From assembly GCA_030157785.1 (NCBI GenBank), contig JAOAUC010000040.1:62001-126000 (forward strand): DNA of 64,000 nt. The letters run 5' to 3'. The position numbers and the translations under genes are program-made. Source of the DNA: Zoogloea oleivorans (lineage in GTDB: Bacteria; Pseudomonadota; Gammaproteobacteria; Burkholderiales; Rhodocyclaceae). The notes under the pieces were generated by a model. It made no database searches, had not been told where the DNA came from, and saw only the letters and a program-made list of their open reading frames with translations. Positions 35,555 to 45,773 of this stretch are shown piece by piece. How positions within the stretch are numbered: the stretch's first letter is position 1; every line of letters begins with the position of its first letter.

Positions 35555-37041
35555 GGCATGGCCCAGCCACGGGCCCGGTCCACCGCCCGGTGCCATTCGG
35601 TGAGGCGGCTTGCGCGCCAGTCGGCGCTGCGGCTGGGTTCAAAGACGCGTTCGGCCTGCCAGTGGCTGGCCAGCTCGGTCGTATCGCGCCAGACACCCAC
35701 GGCAAGCCCGGCGAAGAAGGCGGCGCCGAGGGCGGTGGTTTCCGTTTGGCGCGGGCGGATCACCGGCACGCCGAGGAGGTCGGCCTGGGTCTGCATCAGC
35801 AAGTCGTTGCGGGCCGCGCCGCCGTCCACCCGCAGTTCGCTGAGCGGGCCGGCGCCGTCGCGGTTCATGGCGTCCACCAGGTCCACCGTTTGCAGGGCGA
35901 TGGCGTCGAGCGCAGCGCGGGCGATGTGGGCCTTGGTGACGCCGCGGGTCAGCCCGACCAGCGTGCCGCGGGCGTAGCCGTCCCAGTAGGGCGCACCGAG
36001 GCCGGCGAAGGCGGGCACCAGCACGGCGCCGCCGCTGTCCGGCACCGACGCGGCGAGGGCTTCGATATCGGCGGCTTTGTCGATGAGGCCGAGCCCGTCG
36101 CGCAGCCACTGGACCACCGCGCCACCGATGAAGACGCCGCCTTCGAGCATGTAGTCGGTGCGGCCGTTCATGCGCCAGCCGAGGGTGGTGAGGAGCCGGT
36201 GTTGCGATTCCACCGGCTGCTGGCCGGTGTTGAGCATCAGGAAGCAGCCGGTGCCGTAGGTGTTCTTGGCCGAGCCGGGCGTCAGGCAGGCCTGGCCGAA
36301 GGTGGCCGCCTGCTGGTCGCCGGCCAGCCCGCCGATGGGTATGACGGCGCCGAACAGGGCCGGGGCCGTGTCGCCGAGCACGCCGCTTGTATCCACCACG
36401 TCCGGCAGCAGGGTGCGGGGGATGCGGAAGAGGGCCAGCAGGTCGTCGTCCCAGCACTGGCGGTGGATGTCGAAGAGCATCGTGCGCGAGGCGTTGCCGG
36501 GGTCGGTGACATGGCGGGCGCCGGCGGTGAGCTGCCACACCAGCCAGCTGTCGATGGTGCCGAAGGCCAGTTCGCCGGCGTCGGCCCGGCGGCGTGCGCC
36601 GGGCGTGTGATCGAGCAGCCAGGCGAGCTTGGTGGCCGAAAAGTAGGCGTCCAGTTCAAGCCCGCTGCGCGCCCGGATGAGGTCGGCGTGGCCGGCTTCG
36701 CGCAGGCGCTCGCAGTCGGGTACGGTACGGCGGTCTTGCCAGACGATGGCCGGGGCCAGCGGGCGGCCAGTGCTGCGTTCCCACAGCACCGTGGTTTCCC
36801 GCTGGTTGGCAATGCCGATGGCGGCCACGTCGCGGGCGTTGATGCCGGCCTTGTGGAGGGCCTGGCGGGCGCAGTCGAGCTGGGTCTGCCAGATTTCCAG
36901 CGGATCGTGCTCGACCCACCCGGGTTCGGGGTAGAACTGGCGGAACTCCTGCTGGGCGCTGGCGAGCCCCCGGCCTTCGGCGTCAAAGACGATGGCCCTG
37001 CTGCTGCTTGTGCCCTGGTCCAGGGCGAGAAGGCAGGACAT
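35551..37041 (-). CDS. glpK: Glycerol kinase
   Basis: A 496-residue FGGY-family kinase. It has the ATP site [16 protein letters not shown], the glycerol-binding region with [31 protein letters not shown], and the C-terminal [21 protein letters not shown] and [21 protein letters not shown]. It phosphorylates glycerol to sn-glycerol 3-phosphate. The ATG at 37041 is set by GAGGTG 7 bases upstream; the GTG at 37050 is less likely. No glycerol facilitator is in the window. Confidence 0.96.
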   Translation of the reverse strand: MSCLLALDQGTSSSRAIVFDAEGRGLASAQQEFRQFYPEPGWVEHDPLEIWQTQLDCARQALHKAGINARDVAAIGIANQRETTVLWERSTGRPLAPAIVWQDRRTVPDCERLREAGHADLIRARSGLELDAYFSATKLAWLLDHTPGARRRADAGELAFGTIDSWLVWQLTAGARHVTDPGNASRTMLFDIHRQCWDDDLLALFRIPRTLLPDVVDTSGVLGDTAPALFGAVIPIGGLAGDQQAATFGQACLTPGSAKNTYGTGCFLMLNTGQQPVESQHRLLTTLGWRMNGRTDYMLEGGVFIGGAVVQWLRDGLGLIDKAADIEALAASVPDSGGAVLVPAFAGLGAPYWDGYARGTLVGLTRGVTKAHIARAALDAIALQTVDLVDAMNRDGAGPLSELRVDGGAARNDLLMQTQADLLGVPVIRPRQTETTALGAAFFAGLAVGVWRDTTELASHWQAERVFEPSRSADWRASRLTEWHRAVDRARGWAMP

Positions 37042-37095
37042 GACGTTCACCTCTGGCTGCTTGTATTCCGATGATACGGCAGCCAGGGGAAAGAC

Positions 37096-37962
37096 TTAAC
37101 AGCCGCTGCCCTCGGGCCGGCGGGTGAAGCCGAAGCCGCCGCCGCCTGCGGCCGGCGGCTGGATGCAGATCATCAGTGCCAGCGAGCTGGCTGACTTGAG
37201 AATATCTGGCGGGAAGGCGGCAAACGGGATGGCGCGCTCCACGACCGATTTGACGAAGGCGATTTCCTCCTGCTGGTCGCCGGCCCGGACGACAGTGAAG
37301 CTCTTCAGGGAGCCATCCGGATTGAGGCGCACCTGGATGGCGGCGTTGTGCATGCCCCGGGCGCGGGGATCGTTCTTCACGAAGGAGGCGCTGCGGTTGA
37401 GCTTCTTGACCAGGGAGTCCATGTAAAACTCGAGGCTGAAGGGATCCACCGGCGGGCTGTTGGGAATGCGCTCGATCAGGTCGTCGGGATCGTTGCGGTG
37501 GCGGCTGCTGCCTTCGCGCGGGCGCTCGCGGGCAAGGTCGCGGGCCATGGCCATGGAGCGTTCGGCGATGTCGGGTTTGGGCTTGCTCTTGGCTTCCGTT
37601 GCCAGTTCATTGAGGAAATTATCCATTTCCTCCTTTTGAGCGACGCTCCATTTGGGCGTTGGCTCGACGCTGCGCACCGCTGGCGCGTTTGACTTGCGGG
37701 CGGTGAGGATGCGCGTCGTCGGCTCGGATTTCTGCCGCTTGGCGGGCGTGGCTTTCACTGGCTGAGGCGGCGTTGCCGCAGCGATTCTTGTCGGCGGCTT
37801 GGCAGGCCGGGGCGCGAGGCGGGCTTCCATGCGTGGCTGGGCGCGACTATCCCCTTCCGGCTTCTGGAGCTGGATCAGAAGGACGAGCGCATGGACGAGC
37901 AGTGACGCCGCGAGCGCCAGATAGAGCGGACGCGACGAGGGGGTGTATTGCGGTTGGAACAT
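37096..37962 (-). CDS. TonB-like energy transducer protein
   Basis: A 288-residue protein with a short cytoplasmic start, one transmembrane anchor (LYLALAASLLVHALVLLIQL), a long Pro/Lys/Arg-rich periplasmic stretch, and a C-terminal domain (AAIQVRLNPDGSLKSFTVVRAGDQQEEIAFVKSVVERAIPFAAFPPD) of the TonB/TolA C-terminal type. No exbB or exbD is next to it, so it would have to borrow a motor from elsewhere. It ends in a Gly-rich tail, GGGGFGF. The start is the ATG that begins just before the anchor. It is divergent from a chromate transporter gene. Confidence 0.78.
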   Translation of the reverse strand: MFQPQYTPSSRPLYLALAASLLVHALVLLIQLQKPEGDSRAQPRMEARLAPRPAKPPTRIAAATPPQPVKATPAKRQKSEPTTRILTARKSNAPAVRSVEPTPKWSVAQKEEMDNFLNELATEAKSKPKPDIAERSMAMARDLARERPREGSSRHRNDPDDLIERIPNSPPVDPFSLEFYMDSLVKKLNRSASFVKNDPRARGMHNAAIQVRLNPDGSLKSFTVVRAGDQQEEIAFVKSVVERAIPFAAFPPDILKSASSLALMICIQPPAAGGGGFGFTRRPEGSGC

Positions 37963-38129
37963 CGGCCGGATTCTAGACCGGCGGGTGCTGCGCCGGGATG
38001 CTTTTTGTAACAGTTTGAGTGTGCGTCCGCCGAGTAGATGCAGGCTGTCGCCACTTGTGGATGACTTCCGGGCTGGGTAATGTGTCCGGCCAGGAAACAC
38101 CAGGGCGGCTTGCTTGCCGCGTTTACCCG

Positions 38130-39494
38130 ATGAGCACGGACAACATTCACGAGGCCGGGCCCCCCGACTTGCCGCCCGCCCCCGTAAGCTTCCGGGAGGC
38201 CTTCCTGTTCTGGCTGAAGCTCGGCTTCATCAGTTTTGGTGGCCCGGCCGGACAGATTTCGATGATGCACCAGGAACTGGTGGAGCGTCGGCGCTGGATC
38301 TCGGAGCGGCGTTTTCTGCATGCGCTCAACTACTGCATGGTGCTGCCCGGCCCGGAGGCCCAGCAACTGGCCACCTATATCGGCTGGCTGATGCACCGCA
38401 GCTGGGGCGGCATTGTGGCGGGTGCGCTGTTCGTGCTGCCGTCGCTGGTGATCCTGATCGTCCTGTCGTGGATCTACATGGCCTTTGGTGGAAGCGGTCT
38501 GGTGGCCGGGTTGTTCTACGGCATCAAGCCGGCGGTGACGGCCATCGTGGTGCAGGCGGCCCACCGGATCGGCTCGCGGGCCCTCAAGAACCGGGTGCTG
38601 TGGGGAATTGCCGCGGCATCCTTCATTGCCATCTTTGCGCTGGGTTTGCCATTTCCGGTCATCGTCGCCGTGGCGGCATTGGTCGGCTACGTGGGCGGAC
38701 GGATCACCCCGGAGACTTTCAGGGCCGGGGGAGGACACGGCAAGGGCGACAAAACCTTCGGTCGGGCCATCATCGACGACGATACGCCGACACCGGTACA
38801 CGCACGCTTTTGCTGGGCGAAGCTGTTGCGGGTTGCTGTGGCAGGGGCGCTGCTGTGGCTGATTCCGATGGGCCTGCTGGTGGCCCGGAATGGTTGGGAT
38901 CACACCCTGACGCAGATGGCCTGGTTCTTCAGCAAGGCTGCGCTGCTGACGTTTGGCGGTGCCTACGCGGTGCTGCCCTATGTGTATCAGGGGGCAGTCG
39001 AGCACTATGCCTGGCTGAATCCGACCCAGATGATCGACGGGCTGGCGCTGGGGGAGACCACGCCGGGACCCTTGATCATGGTGGTGGCCTTCGTCGGTTT
39101 TGTCGGCGGTTACGCAAAGGCGGTATTCGGGCCGGACAGCCTCGTCCTGGCTGGTGCAGTGGCAGCGGCCCTGGTGACCTGGTTTACCTTTCTGCCGTCC
39201 TTCCTGTTCATCCTGGCTGGCGGGCCGCTGGTCGAGTCGACTCATAATGACCTGAAATTCACCGGCCCGCTGACGGCGATTACTGCCGCCGTGGTGGGCG
39301 TGATCCTCAATCTGGCGCTGTTTTTCGCTTATCACGTGCTGTGGCCGAAGGGTCTTGCCGGCGCTTTCGACTGGGCCTCTGCCGGCATTGCGCTTGCTGC
39401 GGCGATTGCCCTGTTCCGCTTCAAGCGTAGTGTGATCGAGGTGATCGGGGTGTCTGCGCTGCTCGGTCTTGCCCTTCGATTTATTGCTGGCTGA
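38130..39494 (+). CDS. chrA: Chromate transporter, fused two-domain ChrA
   Basis: A 454-residue inner-membrane protein with two CHR domains, each with the family signature: SFREAFLFWLKLGFISFGGPAGQISMMHQELVE and NYCMVLPGPEAQQLATYIGWLMH in the first, FFSKAALLTFGGAYAVLPYVYQGAVEHY and LALGETTPGPLIMVVAFVGFVGG in the second. It expels chromate by proton antiport in studied members; other anions are possible. No chrB or chrF regulator is beside it. The ATG at 38130 lacks a clear ribosome binding site. Confidence 0.9.
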   Translation: MSTDNIHEAGPPDLPPAPVSFREAFLFWLKLGFISFGGPAGQISMMHQELVERRRWISERRFLHALNYCMVLPGPEAQQLATYIGWLMHRSWGGIVAGALFVLPSLVILIVLSWIYMAFGGSGLVAGLFYGIKPAVTAIVVQAAHRIGSRALKNRVLWGIAAASFIAIFALGLPFPVIVAVAALVGYVGGRITPETFRAGGGHGKGDKTFGRAIIDDDTPTPVHARFCWAKLLRVAVAGALLWLIPMGLLVARNGWDHTLTQMAWFFSKAALLTFGGAYAVLPYVYQGAVEHYAWLNPTQMIDGLALGETTPGPLIMVVAFVGFVGGYAKAVFGPDSLVLAGAVAAALVTWFTFLPSFLFILAGGPLVESTHNDLKFTGPLTAITAAVVGVILNLALFFAYHVLWPKGLAGAFDWASAGIALAAAIALFRFKRSVIEVIGVSALLGLALRFIAG

Positions 39495-39497
39495 GGT

Positions 39498-40031
39498 TCA
39501 GCGGCTGCACCATTCCCGCCGGTTGCCGCGTCCCCAGGGCTGGGAGAGTCTTTCGGGTGTGCTCATGGTCGTACGCACCTTGCCGCTGGTCCCGTCAAAG
39601 AGCACGTCAAAACGGGCCGGCTCGGCCCAGTCGTCACAGAAGCGCCACTCCCATACCAGCTCGTCCCGAGCCTTGTAGTAAATGGTCCAGCCCGGGTAGG
39701 ACGGGCCGAGGATGCGGATCACCTCATCCTGACTCATGCCGGGCTGGATCAAGGCGAAATGGGCCGGGTCGAGCACATTTTCGATGCTGACCAGGCGGCC
39801 GGATGCATCGGTGCGCGCCATCCAGGTCTGCATGCCCATCGGGCCGCGGGGGTAGGCGCGGCGTTCGCCACCGTCGGCTTCGCGCCAGTACATGGCAGGT
39901 GGGCCCATGCCCCTGTCCAGATCCTCAAGGGTGCTGACGCCAGGCTGCAGGGCCGGGCCACCGGGCAGGGCGCAAGCCCCGACGATGAGCGCAGTGAGGA
40001 GTGCGGCGGTGAAATGGGGAAGACGCTTCAT
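39498..40031 (-). CDS. Lipoprotein with BamE/OmlA-like fold
   Basis: A 177-residue protein with a lipoprotein signal peptide (LLTALIVGAC, lipobox VGAC at about residue 20). The segment HFALIQPGMSQDEVIRILGPSYP resembles the SmpA/OmlA (BamE) motif, followed by a WEWRFCDD strand. It is longer than BamE itself, and the N-terminal half contains another GVSTLEDLDRGMGPPAMYWR repeat-like copy of that motif. It converges with chrA with 3 bases between stops. Probably an outer-membrane-anchored periplasmic protein; role unknown. Confidence 0.78.
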   Translation of the reverse strand: MKRLPHFTAALLTALIVGACALPGGPALQPGVSTLEDLDRGMGPPAMYWREADGGERRAYPRGPMGMQTWMARTDASGRLVSIENVLDPAHFALIQPGMSQDEVIRILGPSYPGWTIYYKARDELVWEWRFCDDWAEPARFDVLFDGTSGKVRTTMSTPERLSQPWGRGNRREWCSR

Positions 40032-40228
40032 GGCTGGCGCGGGAAGGAAGGCTGATCAGTCATTCTAGGTGGGCAAGTTGGACGCGAACAGGCTTCGCTT
40101 ATAGCTGGCTCTTCCTAAGTCTTGAATGCTTTTGCAGATTTCGGAATATACAAAGCCGTTTTTATTGGTTTGGTGCACTGCCGGTCCTCCCTAGACTCGG
40201 GTTCTGACTCGATTCCAAGGAGAACTCC

Positions 40229-41242
40229 ATGTCCCCGACCCGCTCTGTATTCCGCCCCGCTTTGGCGATTGTGGCGGGCCTGGCCGTTTTGCAGGCCGCT
40301 CCGGCGTTCGCCGACACGACGCTCCTCAACGTCTCGTATGACGTTTCCCGGGAGCTCTACAAGGACATCAACCCGGCCTTTGCCGCCCAGTGGCAGCGTA
40401 CGGCGGGGGAAAAGCTGACCATCAACCAGTCCCACGGCGGTTCCAGCAAGCAGGTCCAGTCGGTGGTGGCGGGCCTCGATGCAGACGTGGTGACCATGAA
40501 CCAGGCACCGGACATCGAACTGCTGGCCAAACAGGGCCTGGCTTCGCCCGACTGGCGCAAGGCCTTTCCCCACGATGCAACGCCCTACACCACGACAACG
40601 ATCTTCCTCGTGCGCAAGGGCAACCCGAAGGGCATCAAGGACTGGCCGGATCTGGTCCGTCCCGGCCTGCAGGTGATCGTTCCCAACCCGAAGACTTCCG
40701 GCAACGGTCGCTACACCTACCTGGCAGCCTGGGGTTTTGCGCTGCAAAAGACCGGCACGGATGCCGGCGCCAAGGATTTCGTCACCAAACTGTTCGCCAA
40801 CGTGCCGGTGCTCGACGGTGGCGGCCGTGGCGCGACGACGACCTTCACCCAGCGGGACATCGGCGATGTGCTGATCACCTTTGAAAACGAAGCCGTGCTG
40901 ATCGACCAGGAAGTGGGGGGCGACAAGTTCGACGTGGTGTATCCGTCCCTGTCCATCGAGGCGGCGGCCCCCGTGGCGGTGGTGAACAAGGTGGTCAACA
41001 AGCGCGGCACCCGCAAGGCGGCCGAGGCTTACCTGAACTTCCTGTTTGCCCCGGAAGGCCAGGAGATCATCGCCAGGCACCATTTCCGCCCCCGCGATCC
41101 GGCTGTGCTGAAAAAGTACGCCAGCCGCTTCCCGACGGTGAAGACTTTTACCGTGGAGCAGAAGCTGGGCGGCTGGGATGCGGTGCAGAAGGTGCATTTT
41201 GCCGATGGCGGCGTGTATGACCAGATCGTGGTGAAACGCTGA
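40229..41242 (+). CDS. sbp: Periplasmic sulfate-binding protein
   Basis: A 337-residue binding protein with a Sec signal ending PAFA-DTTLLNVSYDVSRELYKDINPAF. The motifs NQSHGGSSKQ and VVPNPKTSGNGRYTYLAAWGFAL are those of Sbp/CysP. It delivers sulfate or thiosulfate to CysTWA. The ATG has a strong AAGGAGAACTCC site, and its stop overlaps the cysT start. The 40032-40228 divergent gap must hold the sulfur-regulated promoter; no CysB site could be assigned by eye. Confidence 0.95.
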   Translation: MSPTRSVFRPALAIVAGLAVLQAAPAFADTTLLNVSYDVSRELYKDINPAFAAQWQRTAGEKLTINQSHGGSSKQVQSVVAGLDADVVTMNQAPDIELLAKQGLASPDWRKAFPHDATPYTTTTIFLVRKGNPKGIKDWPDLVRPGLQVIVPNPKTSGNGRYTYLAAWGFALQKTGTDAGAKDFVTKLFANVPVLDGGGRGATTTFTQRDIGDVLITFENEAVLIDQEVGGDKFDVVYPSLSIEAAAPVAVVNKVVNKRGTRKAAEAYLNFLFAPEGQEIIARHHFRPRDPAVLKKYASRFPTVKTFTVEQKLGGWDAVQKVHFADGGVYDQIVVKR

Positions 41243-42078
41243 TGGCGGCGTCCCGAACCTTCCGTGTGTTGCCAGGCTTCGGTTTGAGCCTGGGCTACAC
41301 CCTCGCCTGGCTGTCGCTGATCGTCCTGATCCCCCTCGTGGCGGTCTTCATCAAAGCCGGCTCCCTGGGGCTGGATCACTTCCTGGCGGCGGTGTCGTCG
41401 CCGCGGGTGATTGCCTCTTACAAACTCACCTTTGGCGCGTCGCTGATTGCCGCGCTGATCAACACTTTCTTTGGCCTGATGCTGGCCTGGGCGCTGGTGC
41501 GTTATTCATTCCCCGGCAAGCGCCTGGTGGATGCACTGGTGGATCTGCCCTTCGCACTGCCGACAGCGGTGGCAGGCATTGCACTGACGGCGCTTTACGC
41601 CAAGAACGGCTGGGTCGGCAAGCTGCTGGAGCCACTGGGTATCCAGGTGGCGTTCACGCCGCTGGGGGTGCTGGTGGCACTGGTCTTCATCGGCTTGCCC
41701 TTCGTGGTGCGCACGGTGCAGCCGATCCTCGAGGATCTGGACACGGAATACGAAGAGGCGGCAGTGAGCCTCGGCGCCAACCGCTGGCAAGCCTTCCGCT
41801 ATGTGGTTTTTCCGACCGTGCTGCCGGCGCTGATGACCGGTTTTGCGATGGCCTTTGCCCGCGCGGTAGGGGAGTACGGCTCGGTGATCTTCATCGCCGG
41901 CAACATCCCGATGGTGTCGGAAATCACCCCGCTGATGATCATCACCAAGCTTGAGCAATACGACTATGCCGGGGCGACCGCCATCGCGGTGGTCATGCTG
42001 CTTATCTCGTTCGTGCTGCTGCTGGTCATCAACGGCCTGCAGGCATGGACTGCCAAACGTACCGGGAGGGAACGCTGA
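41242..42078 (+). CDS. cysT: Sulfate ABC importer permease CysT (CysU)
   Basis: A 278-residue permease with six hydrophobic helices, starting GFGLSLGYTLAWLSLIVLIPLVAVF. It has the coupling-loop motif EEAAVSLGANRWQAFRYVVFPTVLPALMTG. The start overlaps the sbp stop (TGATG), and its own stop overlaps cysW the same way. Confidence 0.95.
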   Translation: MAASRTFRVLPGFGLSLGYTLAWLSLIVLIPLVAVFIKAGSLGLDHFLAAVSSPRVIASYKLTFGASLIAALINTFFGLMLAWALVRYSFPGKRLVDALVDLPFALPTAVAGIALTALYAKNGWVGKLLEPLGIQVAFTPLGVLVALVFIGLPFVVRTVQPILEDLDTEYEEAAVSLGANRWQAFRYVVFPTVLPALMTGFAMAFARAVGEYGSVIFIAGNIPMVSEITPLMIITKLEQYDYAGATAIAVVMLLISFVLLLVINGLQAWTAKRTGRER

Positions 42079-42971
42079 TGTCCGGCGCTGCTGCTGTATT
42101 GCATGGGGTCGGCGATCAGGCCGGCCGCTTTGAATCGAAGGCCGCGACCCGTGAGCCGAAACTGGTGAAGTGGGCGATCCTCGGCACGTCGCTGACCTTC
42201 TTCGCGATCTTCTTGCTGCTGCCGCTGGTGGCGGTGTTCGTGGAGGCGTTCCGCAAAGGCTGGGAGGTGTACATCTCGGCACTGATCGACGCCGATGCGA
42301 TCTCGGCGATCAAGCTGACCCTGATTGCCGCCGCGATCTCGGTGCCGCTGAACCTGTTCTTCGGCGTTGCAGCTGCGTGGTCCATCACCAAGTTCGAGTT
42401 CCGCGGCAAGCACCTGCTGATCACCCTGATCGATCTGCCGTTCTCGGTGTCACCGGTGGTGTCGGGCCTGATCTACATCCTGGTCTTCGGTGCCCAGGGC
42501 TGGTTCGGGCCGTGGTTGGCAGAGCATGACCTGAAGGTGGTCTTTGCGGTGCCGGGCATCGTGCTGGCAACGATCTTCGTGACCTTCCCCTTCGTTGCCC
42601 GCGAGCTGATTCCGCTGATGGAAGCCCAGGGCCGCGACGAGGAAGAGGCCGCCGTGGTGCTGGGCGCCAAGGGCTGGCAGACCTTCTGGCACGTGACCCT
42701 GCCCAACGTGAAGTGGGGCCTGCTGTACGGGGTGATCCTGTGCAACGCGCGGGCGATGGGCGAGTTTGGCGCGGTCAGCGTCGTGTCAGGCCACATCCGC
42801 GGCATGACCAACACCATGCCGCTGCACGTAGAGATTCTTTACAACGAATACCAGTTTGCCGCCGCTTTCGCGGTGGCCTCCCTGCTGGCGCTGCTGGCGC
42901 TCGTCACCCTGGTCATCAAGACCTGGGTGGAGCATCAGGCCGGCAAGGCGAACCAGTTATCCGAGGAATAA
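42078..42971 (+). CDS. cysW: Sulfate ABC importer permease CysW
   Basis: A 297-residue permease with the coupling loop [31 protein letters not shown] and [29 protein letters not shown] near the C-terminus, both characteristic of CysW. The ATG at 42078 overlaps the cysT stop and is preceded by GGAGGGAACGC. Confidence 0.95.
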   Translation: MSGAAAVLHGVGDQAGRFESKAATREPKLVKWAILGTSLTFFAIFLLLPLVAVFVEAFRKGWEVYISALIDADAISAIKLTLIAAAISVPLNLFFGVAAAWSITKFEFRGKHLLITLIDLPFSVSPVVSGLIYILVFGAQGWFGPWLAEHDLKVVFAVPGIVLATIFVTFPFVARELIPLMEAQGRDEEEAAVVLGAKGWQTFWHVTLPNVKWGLLYGVILCNARAMGEFGAVSVVSGHIRGMTNTMPLHVEILYNEYQFAAAFAVASLLALLALVTLVIKTWVEHQAGKANQLSEE

Positions 42972-42975
42972 GATC

Positions 42976-44085
42976 ATGAGCATCCAGGTCAAGAACATCC
43001 GCAAGGAATTCGGCAGCTTCACTGCCCTCAAGGACGTGTCCCTCGACTTCCCTACCGGCGAGCTGGTGGCGCTGCTGGGCCCTTCCGGTTGCGGCAAGAC
43101 GACGCTCTTGCGCATCATCGCCGGGCTGGAATCGGCCGATAGCGGCCAGGTGCTGCTCGACGGCGCCGACGCCTCCGACACCCACGTGCGGGAGCGCCAG
43201 GTGGGCTTCGTGTTCCAGCACTACGCTTTGTTCCGTCACATGAGCGTCTTCGACAACGTGGCCTTCGGGATGCGCATGAAGCCGCGTCGGGAGCGTCCGT
43301 CGGACAGTGCCATCAAGGCCAAGGTGACCGAGCTGCTCAAGCTCGTGCAGCTCGACTGGGTGGCTGACCGCTTCCCGTCGCAGCTTTCCGGCGGTCAGCG
43401 CCAGCGTATCGCCCTGGCCCGCGCCCTGGCGGTGGAGCCGCGTGTACTGCTTCTCGACGAACCCTTCGGCGCCCTGGATGCCAAGGTGCGCAAGGAGTTG
43501 CGCCGCTGGCTGCGCCGGCTGCACGACGAGTTGCACATCACCTCCATCTTCGTGACCCACGACCAGGAAGAAGCCCTGGAAGTGGCTGACCGGGTGGTGC
43601 TGATGGACCACGGCAAGGTGGAGCAGGTGGGTACGCCGGAAGAGGTGTATCGCCACCCGGCCTCGCCCTTCGTGTATGGCTTCCTCGGTTCGGTGAATCT
43701 GTTCCACGGGCGGGTCGAGGGTGACGCCGTGCATGTGGGCGACGACCTGCTGTTCCGTGACAAGCTGGCCATTGGCAATGGCGCTGAAGTGTTTGCCTTT
43801 GCGCGGCCCCACGAGCTCAACATCGTGGTTGATCCGCAGGAAACCAGCGGCGTGGCGGCGAAGATCAGCCGAATCCTGGCCTTTGGGGTGACCGCGCGGA
43901 TCGAGCTGGATGGCCTGAACGGTTCGACAGGGCAACTTTTCGAGGTCGAAATCACCCGCGACGAAGTGGCCCGGCTGGGTCTGGAGGAAGGGCAGGCGGT
44001 GCGTCTGCTACCCTCCCGCCTGAGAGTATTTGAACGAGAAAAGGCCGCGATTGCCGAAGGCAGCGCGCCAAACTGGGTGATCTGA
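42976..44085 (+). CDS. cysA: Sulfate ABC importer ATPase CysA
   Basis: A 369-residue ATPase: Walker [10 protein letters not shown], signature [15 protein letters not shown], Walker [12 protein letters not shown], then the C-terminal regulatory TOBE-like region. The ATG at 42976 follows GAGGAATAAGATC; upstream codons in the frame overlap cysW. Its TGA shares bases with the cysB ATG. Confidence 0.96.
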   Translation: MSIQVKNIRKEFGSFTALKDVSLDFPTGELVALLGPSGCGKTTLLRIIAGLESADSGQVLLDGADASDTHVRERQVGFVFQHYALFRHMSVFDNVAFGMRMKPRRERPSDSAIKAKVTELLKLVQLDWVADRFPSQLSGGQRQRIALARALAVEPRVLLLDEPFGALDAKVRKELRRWLRRLHDELHITSIFVTHDQEEALEVADRVVLMDHGKVEQVGTPEEVYRHPASPFVYGFLGSVNLFHGRVEGDAVHVGDDLLFRDKLAIGNGAEVFAFARPHELNIVVDPQETSGVAAKISRILAFGVTARIELDGLNGSTGQLFEVEITRDEVARLGLEEGQAVRLLPSRLRVFEREKAAIAEGSAPNWVI

Positions 44086-45032
44086 TGAATTTCCAGCAAC
44101 TGCGCATCATTCACGAGACGGTGCGCCGCAGTTTCAACCTGACTGAGGTGGCGAACGCGCTGTTCACCTCCCAGTCGGGGGTTTCCAAGCACATCAAGGA
44201 TCTGGAGGACGAGCTCGGGCTTGAACTCTTCATCCGCAAGGGCAAGCGCCTGCTCGGCCTGACCGAGCCGGGGCAGGAGCTGGTCCACATCGTGGACCGC
44301 ATGTTGATGGATGCCCGCAACATCAAGAGCATCGCCGACCAGTTCAGCAACAAGGACCACGGCCAGCTGACCATCGTTACCACCCATACCCAGGCCCGTT
44401 ACGCGCTGCCGCGGGTGGTGACGCAGTTCAAGCAGGCTTTTCCGAAGGTGCACCTGGTGCTGCATCAGGCCAGCCCGGCGGAGATCGTCACCATGCTGCA
44501 GGACGGGCGGGCCGATATCGGCATCGCCACCGAATCCCTCGCCGGGGTGCCGGATTTTGTGTCCTTTCCTTACTACGGCTGGCATCACTCGGTGATCGTG
44601 CCGGTGGGGCATCCGCTGGAATCGGTGGAGCCGCTGACGCTGGAGGCGATCGCCGAACATCCGCTGATCACCTACCACGAGGGCTTCACGGGTCGGGCGA
44701 AGATCGACGAGACCTTTGCCAGGGCAGGCCTGGCGCCGGACATTGTCATGTCGGCCCTGGATGCGGACGTGATCAAGGCCTACGTGGAGCTGGGGCTGGG
44801 CATCGGCATCGTCGCTTCGATGGCCTATGACCCGAACCGGGACCAGGGCCTGAAAATGCTGGCGAGCAGCCACTTGTTCGAGGAGAACGTGACCCGCATC
44901 GCCGTGCGGCGCGGGCATTTTCTGCGCGGTTTTGCCTATTGCTTCATCGAGCTGTGCTCACCGGAACTCACCGAGGCGGTGGTGCGCTCGGCCCTGCGGC
45001 CGGAAAAGGATCTTTACGGGGCTGAACTCTGA
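44085..45032 (+). CDS. cysB: LysR-family sulfur regulator CysB
   Basis: A 315-residue CysB/Cbl-type regulator. It starts [49 protein letters not shown], the family N-terminus, and has the effector-domain motif TTHTQARYALPRVVTQFK that binds acetylserine or sulfate. In most enterics cysB stands alone; here it is the last gene of the transporter operon, joined by TGATG. It should activate sulfate uptake and assimilation genes. Its last 65 bases are covered on the other strand by the hydrolase gene. Confidence 0.94.
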   Translation: MNFQQLRIIHETVRRSFNLTEVANALFTSQSGVSKHIKDLEDELGLELFIRKGKRLLGLTEPGQELVHIVDRMLMDARNIKSIADQFSNKDHGQLTIVTTHTQARYALPRVVTQFKQAFPKVHLVLHQASPAEIVTMLQDGRADIGIATESLAGVPDFVSFPYYGWHHSVIVPVGHPLESVEPLTLEAIAEHPLITYHEGFTGRAKIDETFARAGLAPDIVMSALDADVIKAYVELGLGIGIVASMAYDPNRDQGLKMLASSHLFEENVTRIAVRRGHFLRGFAYCFIELCSPELTEAVVRSALRPEKDLYGAEL

Positions 45033-45678
45033 TTTTCCTACTGTGAAACAGGTTCTGGCCGCTGCCTCGGGTTGAGCCTGCCTCGTCGATGCCGCCCAGC
45101 GGCAGATCCTCGCCGGAGGCCTGCAAGGCACGCAGTATTTCCAGCCCGTGCGGCCACGGGCCATGGCCAGAGTCCACATTGATGTGGCCGGCGGCACCGA
45201 TTTCCTCCAGTCGGCAGCCCCAGCGGTCGGCCCAGTAGGCGGCCGACGACAGGCGTACCCACGGGTCGGTGGTGCTGGCCACGACGATGCCCGGCACGCC
45301 GAGCGCCTGACGGGGAATCCAGCCGGCCACGCTGTCCTGTTCCGGATGGCTGTTCTCGTCGCGCAGGCCACTGGCCGTGAAACGCTCCGGGTCTGCCGGG
45401 GCGACGAGCATCAGGCCGGCGATCCGCCCCGGACGGTTGGCCGCTGCGACAACCGTCGCCAGGCAACCGAAGCTGTGGGCCACCAGCCACACCGGACCGG
45501 GGGATCGGTCGATTTCGTCCTGTACGGCGTTGGCCCAGTGGGCCAGCAGTGGCCGCTCCCAATCGATGCCGGTCACCCGCCGGGCATCGGGCAATTGCCG
45601 CTCCAGCCAGCTCTGCCAGTGTTCCGGCCCGCTGCCGTGAAAGCCGGGGACGATGAGGGTGGTGTGTTGCATGGTCAT
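44968..45678 (-). CDS. Small alpha/beta hydrolase (RBBP9/YdeN family)
   Basis: A 236-residue serine hydrolase. It starts HTTLIVPGFHGSGPEHWQSWLERQLPDARRV and has the nucleophile elbow AHSFG, a later Asp (STTDPW) and His (GHINVDSGHGPWPHG) that complete the triad. The known family members are 170-200 residues; here about 40 extra residues at the C-terminus (SGQNLFHSRKIRVQPRKDP...) run antisense into cysB, and look unconserved. The substrate is unknown. The start could be Met3 (45672). Confidence 0.85.
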   Translation of the reverse strand: MTMQHTTLIVPGFHGSGPEHWQSWLERQLPDARRVTGIDWERPLLAHWANAVQDEIDRSPGPVWLVAHSFGCLATVVAAANRPGRIAGLMLVAPADPERFTASGLRDENSHPEQDSVAGWIPRQALGVPGIVVASTTDPWVRLSSAAYWADRWGCRLEEIGAAGHINVDSGHGPWPHGLEILRALQASGEDLPLGGIDEAGSTRGSGQNLFHSRKIRVQPRKDPFPAAGPSAPPPR

Positions 45679-45773
45679 GAGCGGAGTCTATTGACCCCGC
45701 TCATCCGGCAGAACCAAGAAAATCGTGAAAGCTTATTCCCGGAGCGGGAATGGCCGCGTCCTTTGAAAGGCAC

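Noticed and set aside
40032-40228. CysB binding site in the sulfate promoter
   Set aside because: The region is AT-rich before sbp, but no site could be identified with confidence by eye.
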